Below, in pieces: positions 30,467-37,841 of a stretch of DNA of 39,788 nt. Source of the DNA: Streptomyces sp. LUP30. GTDB taxonomy: Bacteria > Actinomycetota > Actinomycetes > Streptomycetales > Streptomycetaceae. The position numbers were made by a program, and so were the translations under genes. Each line of letters begins with the position of its first letter. Positions within the stretch are counted from its first letter, which is position 1. The DNA lies in assembly GCF_001746365.1 (NCBI RefSeq), contig NZ_MJAJ01000058.1, positions 16,705 through 56,492 of the forward strand. Reading direction: 5' to 3'. The notes beneath the pieces are model-generated. The model saw only the letters and a list, made by a program, of their open reading frames with translations, made no database searches and was not told the origin of the DNA.

Positions 30467-30904
30467 TCAGCGGACGTACTCGTCGCGGCGGCGCTGCTCC
30501 TGGCGCGCGCGGTGCGCCTTCAGGTCGTCCTCGGTGGGCTTGGAGTCCGTGATGTCGAGGAGTGCGGCGTCAGGGCGCTGCGGGCCCTCGCCGACCTCGT
30601 CGAGGGTTCCGTCGATCTGGCGGCCCCTCCACATGGCTCGCTTGGCGTCCGCGAGGGCGGCGGCGTCCTCGTCGGAGCGGGCGACCTCGCACGAGGTGAC
30701 ACGCACCTTCACCTCGGGGTCCTTGCCCTCGCCTTCGGCGTGGCCGGTGTACGCCTTGGAGGTCAGCTCGACGATGGCGAAGACGGTGCGGCCGGGCTTC
30801 TCGAAGAGGCCGCGGCGCTGCTCACGGCTGAGGCTGACCTCGATGGTGGCGGCGGCCGAGTCGAGCTTCACGGTGGGGACGTCGGCGGGGTTCAGCTTGG
30901 GCAT
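30467..30904 (-). CDS. Hypothetical early protein
   Basis: 145 residues from ATG 30904 with AAAGGAA upstream and TGATG coupling to the previous gene. KLDSAAATIEVSLSREQRRGLFEKPGRTVFAIVELTSKAYTGHAEGEGKDPEVKVRVTSCEVAR is a beta-rich core, followed by a helical region ending in a very basic, Arg-rich tail (KAHRARQEQRRRDEYVR). The composition is like a small nucleic-acid-associated early protein, but no family recognised. Confidence 0.65.
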   Translation of the reverse strand: MPKLNPADVPTVKLDSAAATIEVSLSREQRRGLFEKPGRTVFAIVELTSKAYTGHAEGEGKDPEVKVRVTSCEVARSDEDAAALADAKRAMWRGRQIDGTLDEVGEGPQRPDAALLDITDSKPTEDDLKAHRARQEQRRRDEYVR

Positions 30905-31149
30905 CAGGTGGTTCCTTTCAGGCGGTAGGCGGCCTGTGCTTCGGCGGCCTGGATGGCGAGGGCGTCCTCGGCGCACGTCTTGTGCGCCGGGGCACGGTGG
31001 GAGTCACGGAGCTGAGTCGGGAACCCGCAGTACCGGCACGGCCGGGGACCGGAGTGGTCCCAGTGCGAGGAGTCGGTCCAGTCGAGAAGCTGGCCCGGCC
31101 GGTACGCGGGCTCGGCCGGCGGGGCGCGGCGCCGCTTGCGGCCGGTCAT
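30904..31149 (-). CDS. Small zinc-finger-like early protein
   Basis: 81 residues from ATG 31149 (4-base overlap with the WhiB-like gene stop). GPRPCRYCGFPTQLRDSHRAPAHKTCAED carries CxxC (38-41) and a HxxxC pair (55-59), a likely zinc site. N-terminus is strongly basic (MTGRKRRRAP). No family recognised. Confidence 0.65.
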   Translation of the reverse strand: MTGRKRRRAPPAEPAYRPGQLLDWTDSSHWDHSGPRPCRYCGFPTQLRDSHRAPAHKTCAEDALAIQAAEAQAAYRLKGTT

Positions 31150-31574
31150 CGTGCGGCTTTCGTCGTGCCCGTGCGGCGTAGCCGGTTGTCCGCGCCCGTG
31201 TTCGCCTGACGGCAGGGCCCGCAGATCTCCGTCCCCTCCCGCAGATGCTTCTGATAGCCGGGCCGGGTGCCGCAGGTGGCGGGTTGCCGGGGCTTCTTCG
31301 GCGCTGCGGTCGCAGCCTTCGGTGCCGAACTGCGCTGCCTCTTTGCCAGCTCTCTGCGCTCGGCAGCGGTGAGTCCGCCGTAGACCCCGAACCGGGCGGA
31401 CGGGTCCTCGGCCCGGAACGCCTCGGCGAGGCACTGGCTGCGGACGGGACAGCTCGCGCAGACGCGCTTGGCTTGCTCCATGCGGAGCTTGGCCTCAGCG
31501 AAAAAGTCGTCGAGCTGCTGGCCTCGGCAGGCTGCTTGGTCCGCCCATACGAGGGCGTTCGGCACCCCGTTCAT
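31146..31574 (-). CDS. WhiB-like regulator (second)
   Basis: 142 residues, ATG 31574. Cluster cysteines Cys16, Cys39, Cys42 and Cys48 have exactly the spacing of the other WhiB-like protein in this window, followed by GVYGG (63-67). Lys/Arg-rich region 75-100, then a C-terminal unit CGTRPGYQKHLREGTEICGPCRQA that matches the extension of the other one in kind. It lies in the early operon, so it is probably made soon after induction or infection. Confidence 0.9.
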   Translation of the reverse strand: MNGVPNALVWADQAACRGQQLDDFFAEAKLRMEQAKRVCASCPVRSQCLAEAFRAEDPSARFGVYGGLTAAERRELAKRQRSSAPKAATAAPKKPRQPATCGTRPGYQKHLREGTEICGPCRQANTGADNRLRRTGTTKAAR

Positions 31575-32059
31575 CGGGCCACTGCCCGGTAGCCGAGGGG
31601 GTCTTCGTCGGGGGCCAGGCCGCGGACGACGAGCACCAGCTGCCCGCCCTCCCGCTTCTCCCCCAGCCGCATATCCGGGCCGAGGACTCGGGTGTGGTCG
31701 TCGTCGTCGAACAGGCCTGCGTCGACCAGCCCGTCGACGGCGCCCTTGAAGGACGGGTACCAGTTGGCCGGGTCCCGGCGGACACCTGATGTGGCAGGAC
31801 AGAGCACCCCGAGAACGTGTGCGCGCTGGAACAGAGGGCCCGGCTTGGCGGCGGCGAGGGCCTTCATGAGCGCGGGGCACTCCGTGACGGCCTCGTGCGT
31901 GGCGTTGCGGATGGCCTTGACGATGCGGGCGCGGCGCCGGGGGTGCTGGCTCTGGTTCGAGTTGATCAGTTCCAGGCCGGCGGGCAGTTCGATCACGAGG
32001 GGCCGGGGCCCGGCCGCCGTGGTGGCGGCCGGAACCTCGGAGTCGAACAGGGTGCTCAC
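31571..32059 (-). CDS. RusA-like Holliday junction resolvase
   Basis: 162 residues from GTG 32059 (GTGA overlap). The C-terminal half has the RusA landmark: NWYPSFKGAVDGLVDAGLFDDDDHTRV, which corresponds to the family's N-x-x-P-x-x-K-x-x-x-D-x-L-x-x-x-x-x-x-x-D-D with the catalytic aspartates at 109 and 118-121 and Lys105. RusA cuts four-way junctions before packaging. It follows the recombination genes by one small gene. The N-terminus is longer than in E. coli RusA. Confidence 0.7.
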   Translation of the reverse strand: MSTLFDSEVPAATTAAGPRPLVIELPAGLELINSNQSQHPRRRARIVKAIRNATHEAVTECPALMKALAAAKPGPLFQRAHVLGVLCPATSGVRRDPANWYPSFKGAVDGLVDAGLFDDDDHTRVLGPDMRLGEKREGGQLVLVVRGLAPDEDPLGYRAVAR

Positions 32060-32316
32060 TCGACACCGCCGGGCGGGGTGCGGTCGGTGGTGACGGTGCG
32101 GCACGTCCAGCAGATGCGGCCGCCAGTGGCGAGGAACGCGTGCAGCCGGTCGACCTCCTCGACGGGGCACCATGCGGTGTCGTTGACGAGGGCCTCGACG
32201 GGGCGCAGCATCCCGACGACCGGGTCGGCGGGCTGCGCGGGCGGGAGGGCGGGGGCACGGTGGTGGCCGTGGCCGGGCCGGGCGAACATCCGGCAGAGGG
32301 AGGTGAGGGCGCTCAT
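32056..32316 (-). CDS. Small hypothetical protein with Cys pair
   Basis: 86 residues from ATG 32316, overlapping the annealing protein stop. MLRPVEALVNDTAWCPVEEVDRLHAFLATGGRICWTCRTV gives a helix followed by CxxC (69-72), plus a His-rich start (RPGHGHHRAP). No family recognised. Confidence 0.6.
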   Translation of the reverse strand: MSALTSLCRMFARPGHGHHRAPALPPAQPADPVVGMLRPVEALVNDTAWCPVEEVDRLHAFLATGGRICWTCRTVTTDRTPPGGVE

Positions 32317-33233
32317 GACGTCGCCCCCGTCCCCGGCTGGCGAGTGGCCGGCCACTGCCCCGCGCCATCGGCGGGCGCGGACGGTGCGTCTGGAGTGGTG
32401 GGCTGCTGCTCGTGTTGCTGGCGGATCTCGCCCGCCGTCACGCGCTGCGGCGGGAACTCCTCCTCGACGGTGACCTCGCCGCGCCGGATCGACTCGGAGA
32501 TGATCGACAGCTGGCCGAGGTCGAGGTTCGTCCACTTCCCCGAGGGGCGGCCGGATCGGTTCTCTTCAAGCTGTTCGACGGTGACGCCGAGGCCCTCGAA
32601 GTGGGCGATGCAGTCGGCGGTGCGCTGCGCGAGGGGCTTGTCGCCCTGCCCGTTCTCGACGGTGTTTGTGGCGATCGTCTTGGCCTGCTCCCGGAACCAG
32701 TCGGGCAGCACGCTGAAAATCATTTCGCGGAGGCGGCGCGCGCCGTTGTTCGAGTTGTTCTCGTAGACGTCGCGCGGGTCCTCCAGGCGGGTGCCTCCCG
32801 AGTCCTTCGTCCACCGGGTGTGCGGCACGATGAACGTCGTGGACGCGCGCTCGTTGGTCTCCAGGTCCCACGCCCATGCCTGCATTTCCGACTCGCCGTT
32901 GGCGTCGTCGCGGCGCAGCTCGTGGACGCCGTAGTGGATGTTCGTCCAGCAGCGGGCCAGTTCCTTGGCGAACTGGATGGTCTCGCCGGACACCTGTGAG
33001 GTGCCGCGGCGGAAGCGGAAGAACGAGCGGACGGCGAGGCTGTGCTGCTGGAAGCCGGTGCGCATCTTCGCGATGGCCTGCGCCTCGTTGCGGGGGAACT
33101 GGCGGGCCACGATGACCGCGGCCTGCACCTCGGCCACCGCGCGGGACTGCTCAACGGCGGTGCCCTGCCCGACGAACGCGGGGGCCGGGGCCGCAGGGAC
33201 AGCGAACTGATCGGCGGGAGCGGGGTAGTTCAC
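32313..33233 (-). CDS. Single-strand annealing protein (RecT/Erf-like)
   Basis: 306 residues from GTG 33233 (GTGA overlap with the exonuclease stop). Core: VQAAVIVARQFPRNEAQAIAKMRTGFQQHSLAVRSFFRFRRG, VSGETIQFAKELARCWTNIHYGVHELR, EMQAWAWDLETNERASTTFIVPHTRW, with a disordered Pro/Gln C-terminus. The gene always follows or precedes an exonuclease in such pairs; together they perform single-strand annealing recombination. The superfamily assignment (RecT versus Erf type) is not certain. Confidence 0.7.
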   Translation of the reverse strand: MNYPAPADQFAVPAAPAPAFVGQGTAVEQSRAVAEVQAAVIVARQFPRNEAQAIAKMRTGFQQHSLAVRSFFRFRRGTSQVSGETIQFAKELARCWTNIHYGVHELRRDDANGESEMQAWAWDLETNERASTTFIVPHTRWTKDSGGTRLEDPRDVYENNSNNGARRLREMIFSVLPDWFREQAKTIATNTVENGQGDKPLAQRTADCIAHFEGLGVTVEQLEENRSGRPSGKWTNLDLGQLSIISESIRRGEVTVEEEFPPQRVTAGEIRQQHEQQPTTPDAPSAPADGAGQWPATRQPGTGATS

Positions 33234-34117
33234 AGGTACTCCAGGGTGTCTCGGGTCTCGGCCCAGCCGGGCAGGGCGACGGGCACGACGTCGTCGCTGT
33301 AGCCGGGCCAGTAGCCGGTGGCGGTGCAGCGGGCGAAGGTCTCGAGGGCGCGCCGGTTGCGGGCGGCGCCGATCCGCCGGGCCGTCGCGTTCACCTCGAT
33401 CACGGTGATCACGTACGGGGCGGTCTTCTCCTGGCAGACGAAGACGAACGCAGCGTCGGGCCCAGCGATGTCGAGGGCGTGGCAGGCGGACCGGTAGGTG
33501 TCGTCCTGCTGGTGGTAGCCGAACTCTTCGATCGCCTTCCGCAGCTTCTCGGGGTGCGCCGAGCGGCACGTCTTGTAGTCCGGGATGATCAGACGCCCTG
33601 AGCGCGGGTTGGGCAGCCAGTCGAGTCGGGCCCGGCGCATCACTCCGGTGGGGGCGTCGCGCCAGAACAGCGACCGCTCGGGGGTGCCGTGCTCGGGGTC
33701 GAACAGCAGCGAGGCGACGGGGTGCCGGCGCAGGGCGTCGGCCATGTCGTGCACCAGCTGGTAGTCGGCGGGCTTCAGCGGGACCTCGCCCGCCTCGCGG
33801 GCCTTGAGCACCGCAGCCTTGGCCACGTTGGTGTTCCAGGTCTCGTGCTCGATCTTGCGCAGCGTCGGGCCGTTGCCGAGCACCAACTTGTGTGCGGCGT
33901 TCCCGATGTCCCACACCTTCTTCGCGGGCTGGGTGTGGTCCTGCTCGTAGCGGAAGTGCGCAGGGCTGGACTCGATGATCGTGCGGGCGCCGCTGGAGGA
34001 GAGGGCGTACCGGTGGGAGTGGTACGTCTCGTTGTCCATGTCGTAGATGCCGGGCTCGGTGATGGGAGCCGGGCCGGCGGCCGGGGCCTGAGCCCCGGCC
34101 GGCGCGACGGTCGTCAT
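33230..34117 (-). CDS. RecE-like PD-(D/E)XK exonuclease
   Basis: 295 residues from ATG 34117 (ATGA overlap). Nuclease landmarks in order: GNAAHKLVLG (His76), TPERSLFW (Glu147), RRARLDWLP (Asp166), IIPDYKTCRSAHPEK (Asp180, Lys182) and GYHQQDDTYRSA (Gln203). These match the exonuclease VIII / YqaJ-like set of metal-dependent 5'-3' dsDNA exonucleases. It would give the 3' overhangs that the downstream annealing protein uses. Confidence 0.8.
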   Translation of the reverse strand: MTTVAPAGAQAPAAGPAPITEPGIYDMDNETYHSHRYALSSSGARTIIESSPAHFRYEQDHTQPAKKVWDIGNAAHKLVLGNGPTLRKIEHETWNTNVAKAAVLKAREAGEVPLKPADYQLVHDMADALRRHPVASLLFDPEHGTPERSLFWRDAPTGVMRRARLDWLPNPRSGRLIIPDYKTCRSAHPEKLRKAIEEFGYHQQDDTYRSACHALDIAGPDAAFVFVCQEKTAPYVITVIEVNATARRIGAARNRRALETFARCTATGYWPGYSDDVVPVALPGWAETRDTLEYL

Positions 34118-34353
34118 GAGCGGATGTCCTCCTCCGGTGTCGCGGCGGCGGCCGCCCACGCCTTCCACTCGGCGCGCTGGACTCCGTAGCGGGAGGGCTG
34201 GACGGCGGTGGCGGCGGTCTGCGCGAGGGTGGCGTGCACCTGTGCGGCGGCCAGCACCTCGGCGGTGCCGTCCTCGATCACGAGGGCACCATGCGAGTTC
34301 TTGCAGCCCTTGAGGAGGCGCTCGGCCTCGCGGTAGTGCTCGGGGCCGGTCAT
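34114..34353 (-). CDS. Small hypothetical early protein
   Basis: 79 residues, ATG 34353, overlaps at both ends. HYREAERLLKGCKNSHGALVIEDGTAEVLAAAQVHATLAQTAA shows a helical, helix-hairpin-like character, with a C-terminal Ala-rich part. No family recognised. Confidence 0.6.
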   Translation of the reverse strand: MTGPEHYREAERLLKGCKNSHGALVIEDGTAEVLAAAQVHATLAQTAATAVQPSRYGVQRAEWKAWAAAAATPEEDIRS

Positions 34354-34823
34354 GAGCGGCCGTCCTTCCCGGTGGTCGTGGCGGTGTAGAAGCAGCGCGG
34401 GGTGCCGTCGCCGTGGCGGTCGAGGTGGCCGAGCCGGTGCAGGTTGGCCAGCAGACGGCGAGCCGTCGCCCGGTACACGTGGGTGCCGGTGAGGCTGCGG
34501 CAGGCGGCTCGGGCGCGGCCGGTGGTCCACTCGCCGCCCTCTGCGCGGGCCAGGGCCAGCAGCTCCCGCCGCAGGCTCCGTCCGTGGAAGGGGTGCGCCG
34601 AGGGCTCCTCGGGGGCGAGTTCGTACGCGCGCTGCCCGGCCGCGACGATCGGGATCAGGTAGCCGCGGCGGGCGAGGTCTCGCAGGTCGCGCCGTGCCAT
34701 GCCCCGGCCGATGCCCTTCCACTCACCCGCCGCGTAGATACGGAGGGCGTCGCTGGTCCTGACGGCGGTACCGAGGGGCGTCAACGCGCCGAGCAGGTAG
34801 GCGCGTCGGGCGTAGGTCTCCAT
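34350..34823 (-). CDS. Winged-helix-like early protein
   Basis: 157 residues from ATG 34823. Two helix-turn-helix-like stretches: GIGRGMARRDLRDLARRGYLIPI near 40 and WTTGRARAACRSLTGTHVYRATARRLLANLHRLGHL near 102. This is the pattern of a DNA-binding protein with a winged helix (MarR-like or Rep-like). It is Arg-rich and in the recombination operon. Function unknown; could regulate or assist replication. Confidence 0.6.
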   Translation of the reverse strand: METYARRAYLLGALTPLGTAVRTSDALRIYAAGEWKGIGRGMARRDLRDLARRGYLIPIVAAGQRAYELAPEEPSAHPFHGRSLRRELLALARAEGGEWTTGRARAACRSLTGTHVYRATARRLLANLHRLGHLDRHGDGTPRCFYTATTTGKDGRS

Positions 34824-35002
34824 CAGGACGCCCTCCGGTCCTGCTGCGTGGGCAGCGGGTTCGCGGCCAGGTGGCGGCGCGTCGCGGCGTGCGACGGGTG
34901 CTTGATCACCCGCGCGCCCCACGGACGGCCCGTGTCCTCGTACGCGACCTGGTCCGCGACGTCCATGTCGTCGGCCTCGAAGTCGTCGGGCTGATCGGTC
35001 AT
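34823..35002 (-). CDS. Small acidic/basic bipartite protein
   Basis: 59 residues from ATG 35002. Residues 1-22 are acidic (DDFEADDMDVADQVAYED) and 35-59 basic (KHPSHAATRRHLAANPL). Overlaps the neighbours on both sides. No family recognised. Confidence 0.55.
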   Translation of the reverse strand: MTDQPDDFEADDMDVADQVAYEDTGRPWGARVIKHPSHAATRRHLAANPLPTQQDRRAS

Positions 35003-35082
35003 CGCTCCAGTCCCTTCACGACGACACAGCAGCCGAGGAACCACAGGGCCATGAAGGCGGCGACGAACAGGATGGTGATCAC
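34999..35082 (-). CDS. 27-residue membrane micro-protein
   Basis: GTG 35082 overlaps the preceding stop (GTGA, 35079-35082) and its own TGA overlaps the next ATG (ATGA, 34999-35002), so the unit fits exactly between its neighbours. The sequence (VITILFVAAFMALWFLGCCVV then VKGLER) is one membrane segment with a short basic tail. Exact double coupling is unlikely by chance and argues for translation. No function known. Confidence 0.55.
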   Translation of the reverse strand: MITILFVAAFMALWFLGCCVVVKGLER

Positions 35083-35807
35083 TCGTCGGCCTCCTCGTCG
35101 TACGAGGCGGCGACATCCAGCGGCGTCACCACGTAGCCGGTGCCACGGATGAGCCCGCCGGTCTCGGCCGGGGTGATGTGCAGCTCGTACTCGGCGTCAG
35201 GGCCGATGTCGTCGGCAGACCAGCTCATGTGCAGGATCGAGCCCTCGGGCTCCTCCTGCTTGACCTTCGCCTCGCAGTGCGCCTGCGCGGCCTCGCGGCT
35301 GGTGTAGAGGCCCATCACAATCGAGTCGTGCGACGCCCGGAACACCGTGCCCTGCGCGGCCTCCAGTCCGGTGATCCGGTCCCGCTGCCTCCGCAGCGCC
35401 TTGGCGGCATCGTCAACCCATTCGTTCGTCTGGTGCCGCTCATCCCGCAGCGCAGCTACCTCAGCCCGCGCTTCACGCCGCCCACGCTGCGCCGACTTCA
35501 GCGCCAGCCGCAGCCGTGCTGTGTCCTGCTCTTCCTCCCAGAGGGACAGGCTCACGCCGGTCAGCTCGTCGAGCGCCTGGTCCAGCGGCGAGCGGGCCGC
35601 CCTCACCGGCATCGGCAGGGCGTCCGCCGATCCGACAATCCCGTGCTCCGCCAGCTCGGCCAGCGTGGCCGTCAGGTACTCGGGGCAGGAGCACGATCCC
35701 GTCACCGCGTACAGGCCGCGGCCGGCCGCCGTCACCGCGCGCCGCTGCCAGACGGTGCCGTCCTTCGTGTTCACGACCAGCGGGTCGTGTGTCATCGGGG
35801 CGCTCAT
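35079..35807 (-). CDS. Hypothetical early protein with coiled coil
   Basis: 242 residues from ATG 35807 (ATGA overlap). Central region about 95-155 is charged and helical (EEEQDTARLRLALKSAQRGRREARAEVAALRDERHQ). The N-terminus has a Cys pair (GSCSCPEYL), and the end carries AEYELHITPAETGGLIRG with a beta character. No family recognised. Confidence 0.6.
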   Translation of the reverse strand: MSAPMTHDPLVVNTKDGTVWQRRAVTAAGRGLYAVTGSCSCPEYLTATLAELAEHGIVGSADALPMPVRAARSPLDQALDELTGVSLSLWEEEQDTARLRLALKSAQRGRREARAEVAALRDERHQTNEWVDDAAKALRRQRDRITGLEAAQGTVFRASHDSIVMGLYTSREAAQAHCEAKVKQEEPEGSILHMSWSADDIGPDAEYELHITPAETGGLIRGTGYVVTPLDVAASYDEEADE

Positions 35808-36139
35808 GCCGCCACCGCCACACCGGCCAGCGCCGACACCGGGCACGACACGTGCACGTCCACCAGGACGTCACGCCACCGCGACTCCAGGTGGAACGCT
35901 CGCCGCTCCTCGTCGCGGAAGGAGTGCGTGTGCTCGCACACCGTGCCGCCGAGCGCCTCGTGCCACGCGGCCACGACTTCGCGGGCGTCCACGTCCATCA
36001 TGAGGTCGCCCTGCAAAACGCCGGCGTACATGCCGTCGCGGGGGACACGCCAGTTCAGCAGGGTCAGTCCGGGGTGGTCCGTGAGCAGCTGCGTCAGCGC
36101 GATCGCTGCGGTGAGTTGGGTCTGGGATGATGTGGCCAC
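35804..36139 (-). CDS. Hypothetical early protein
   Basis: 111 residues from GTG 36139 with GAGAGG upstream. TAAIALTQLLTDHPGLTLLNWRVPRDGMYAGVLQGDLMMDVDAREVVAAWHEALGGTVCEHTH and VDVHVSCPVSALAG show a mixed alpha/beta domain. No family recognised. The 93-base gap before it (36140-36232) shows no gene. Confidence 0.6.
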   Translation of the reverse strand: MATSSQTQLTAAIALTQLLTDHPGLTLLNWRVPRDGMYAGVLQGDLMMDVDAREVVAAWHEALGGTVCEHTHSFRDEERRAFHLESRWRDVLVDVHVSCPVSALAGVAVAA

Positions 36140-36232
36140 TGGGGCCTCTCTTTCTCGCGATTGGTGGGGGCGCCGGTCGTTGGGTCGCCGAGCCGGGAAA
36201 GCGGGCGGCCCTTCGGCGCGTTCAGGGGTGGA

Positions 36233-36517
36233 TCAGGCGGCGGCGGGCTTGGCCGCGGTCTTCTTCGCGCGGCGCGCCCTCGCCGAGGCGAGCGCCATCT
36301 CCGCGTAGTGCGCCTTCCGCAGGTGCTCGGTGACGCGGGCGATCTGCTCGTCCGTGGCCGTCGGGTGCAGTTCGCGGGCCTGCTTCTCAAACCGGCCGGC
36401 GGCCGCGGCTCGCGCCTTCGCGGTCCGGCTCTTCGGGTCGAGCGTGTTCGCCCAGCTCTTGTGCACGGCGAGGCGAGCCCGGAGCGAGCGCTCCTGCGGG
36501 TTCAGTTCCGTCGGCAC
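36233..36517 (-). CDS. Small basic early protein, first gene of the early operon
   Basis: 94 residues from GTG 36517, 7 bases after an AAGGAGG site. Highly basic and helical (ERSLRARLAVHKSWANTLDP, RTAKARAAAAGRFEKQARELHP, VTEHLRKAHYAEMALASARARRAKK), ending Lys/Ala-rich. It could be DNA-binding. The interleaved operator (36548-36571) lies 31 bases upstream, so it may be the first gene under the switch. Its start is inside the C-terminal coding part of the HTH gene in another frame. Confidence 0.65.
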   Translation of the reverse strand: MPTELNPQERSLRARLAVHKSWANTLDPKSRTAKARAAAAGRFEKQARELHPTATDEQIARVTEHLRKAHYAEMALASARARRAKKTAAKPAAA

Positions 36518-36797
36518 GAGGTGCCTCCTTGTGTGTCAGCGGGTCTCTGTCCATGTCCATGGACATGGACACAGGGTGAAAAAGAGCGCGTGGGGGGAGG
36601 CGGTATGCCTGCGCTACTCGCTGCGCCTCGTCTCCGCTGACGGTTGGCCGAGTCTCGTGGACGAGGGCGTCCACCTTGCTCTTGCTCAATCCCACAGCTT
36701 CGGCGAGTTCGCGGATGCTTCCCGGCTCTCCCGCGTCGGGGCTGTCGAGCAGCCGTCTCAGCAGGTCACCGGAGTGCAGTCGGTAGCGGTAGTCCAC
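36387..36797 (-). CDS. HTH regulator of the switch (leftward)
   Basis: 136 residues from GTG 36797 with GGAGAACC upstream. The helix-turn-helix covers about 26-75: GSIRELAEAVGLSKSKVDALVHETRP, then EAQRVAQAYRLPPRALFHPV. Beyond residue 80 the composition turns polar and Pro-rich, and this part overlaps the 36233-36517 gene by 131 bases in another frame; the C-terminus past 80 may be unimportant. Operators lie 12 and 58 bases upstream of its start and inside its coding sequence, so it is probably regulated by, or regulates, the same sites. A Cro-like or activator role is possible. Confidence 0.65.
   Translation of the reverse strand: MDYRYRLHSGDLLRRLLDSPDAGEPGSIRELAEAVGLSKSKVDALVHETRPTVSGDEAQRVAQAYRLPPRALFHPVSMSMDMDRDPLTHKEAPRADGTEPAGALAPGSPRRAQELGEHARPEEPDREGASRGRRPV
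36548..36571. promoter_or_regulatory. Double interleaved operator before the early operon
   Basis: A perfect 24-bp palindrome made of two direct TGTCCA units followed by two TGGACA units. With 6-base spacing it holds two overlapping TGTCCA-N6-TGGACA sites (36548-36565 and 36554-36571). It is inside the HTH gene's coding region and 31 bases before the next start codon. Confidence 0.75.
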
Positions 36798-36808
36798 GGT
36801 TCTCCGTT

Positions 36809-36830
36809 CGTGTCCACGTTTCTGGACACG
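36809..36830. promoter_or_regulatory. Operator site, HTH gene proximal
   Basis: CGTGTCCA-cgtttc-TGGACACG, a perfect 8-bp-arm palindrome, 12 bases upstream of the leftward GTG (36797), over its ribosome site region. Binding would block the leftward gene. Confidence 0.8.
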
Positions 36831-36854
36831 GGAAGCATCGCACTTAGTACAGAG

Positions 36855-36876
36855 CTTGTCCAGCTTTCTGGACAAG
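36855..36876. promoter_or_regulatory. Operator site, central
   Basis: CTTGTCCA-gctttc-TGGACAAG, a perfect 8-bp-arm palindrome, centre 46 bases from the previous site. A degenerate copy (GTGTCCA then CGGGCAA) follows at 36879-36898. Confidence 0.8.
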
Positions 36877-36934
36877 CGGTGTCCACAGATCCGGGCAACG
36901 ACTCGGCCAAAGATGGGCACCCGGTGGTGTCGGC

Positions 36935-36952
36935 TGTCCATGACCGTGGACA
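36935..36952. promoter_or_regulatory. Operator site, rightward-gene side
   Basis: TGTCCA-tgaccg-TGGACA, about 100 bases upstream of the rightward regulator ATG (37053). Isolated half-sites lie at 36958-36963 and 37027-37032. Confidence 0.75.
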
Positions 36953-37052
36953 ATGGGTGTCCACGCGCTGAGGGTTGCCTAACACCACTCAGGCTGGGAC
37001 GTTTCGCTGAGACCGCAGCGACAACGTGGACAGCTGGTAAGGGAGAGACCGG

Positions 37053-37457
37053 ATGTCGGATCATGGGGAAGCGCTCACGCGCCTGGTGCAGGAGCACGTA
37101 GGCCGGGGACGCCGCCTGACGTTCCGAGCTTTCGAAGAGCAGGCCGTCGACCCTGTCACTGGCCGCCGCATCAGCAAGTCCACCGCCGAGAACGTCGCCC
37201 GAGGGCACCAGATCAAGGTGACCCCCGAAGTCCTGCGCGCCATCGCCGCCGGCATCGGCGTGGATCTCAGCCTCGTACGGGCAGCGGCCATCCAGCAGTA
37301 CATCGGAATCGAGATCAGCGATCCGTTCGGCACAGCCCCGGATGACGACGATGACGCCGTGGTGCGCGTGGCCCACGAAGTCGGCGCAACCGCCGCTGAG
37401 TTGGAGATGGCAAGGCGAGTTCTGGACAACCCCGAGGGTGAACATAACTCCCCGTAA
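37053..37457 (+). CDS. Probable immunity repressor (helix-turn-helix)
   Basis: 134 residues from ATG 37053 with GGGAG upstream. Residues about 20-80 give a HTH pattern seen in streptomycete XRE-type proteins: RRLTFRAFEEQAVDPVTGRRISKSTAENVARGHQIKVTPEVLRAIAAGIGVDLSLVRAAA. The C-terminal part is acidic then helical (PDDDDDAVVRVAHEVGATAAELEMARRVLD). No self-cleavage (Ser/Lys peptidase) motif is seen. It faces the integrase and is divergent from the early operon, the usual place of the lysogeny repressor. That role is inferred from place and operators. Confidence 0.7.
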   Translation: MSDHGEALTRLVQEHVGRGRRLTFRAFEEQAVDPVTGRRISKSTAENVARGHQIKVTPEVLRAIAAGIGVDLSLVRAAAIQQYIGIEISDPFGTAPDDDDDAVVRVAHEVGATAAELEMARRVLDNPEGEHNSP

Positions 37458-37622
37458 CCTTGCCTGGCCTGCACCTTTTCATGCAACAGACGGTTTAACT
37501 TCAGCCACACGGGTGACTGTCTGATTGCACACGTGGCGCGTAGAGTGATCGAACCTCGTGCAGGTCGAACGTACGTGCGAACGGTGCTGCGTGCCCTCGC
37601 GCGTCCGTGGATAGGGGGTCGA

Positions 37623-37841
37623 GTGGAGGCACCGCAGGTAACCGTCTACGCAGCGGATCTCGGAGGAAGAGCACCAGCCGCACTACGCGACAGTCGAAAC
37701 GAATACCGGCTGGCCATCGACTTCAGCCGCCCACCCGAAGAGATCACAGCGAGCCTGACCCTGCTCTTCCAGGAGAGCATCGACACGCGCCGCTGGACGC
37801 GTCGGCAGGAGTCAGACGACGAGGGGGAGGCGGGACACTAG
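37623..37841 (+). CDS. Small hypothetical protein before the integrase
   Basis: 72 residues from GTG 37623 (GGGGG upstream), preferred because the longer upstream frame is Arg-rich and has no ribosome site. VEAPQVTVYAADLGGRAPAALRDSRNEYRLAIDFSRPPEEITASLTLLFQESIDTRRW shows a regular beta-alpha character. No family recognised. The gap 37458-37622 between it and the repressor has no convincing promoter; a TAGAGT at 37541-37546 is the best -10-like match. Confidence 0.55.
   Translation: MEAPQVTVYAADLGGRAPAALRDSRNEYRLAIDFSRPPEEITASLTLLFQESIDTRRWTRRQESDDEGEAGH

Noticed and set aside
37533..37622. Upstream extension of the 72-residue gene before the integrase
   Set aside because: The extension is unusually Arg-rich and lacks a ribosome site; GTG 37623 has a better one.
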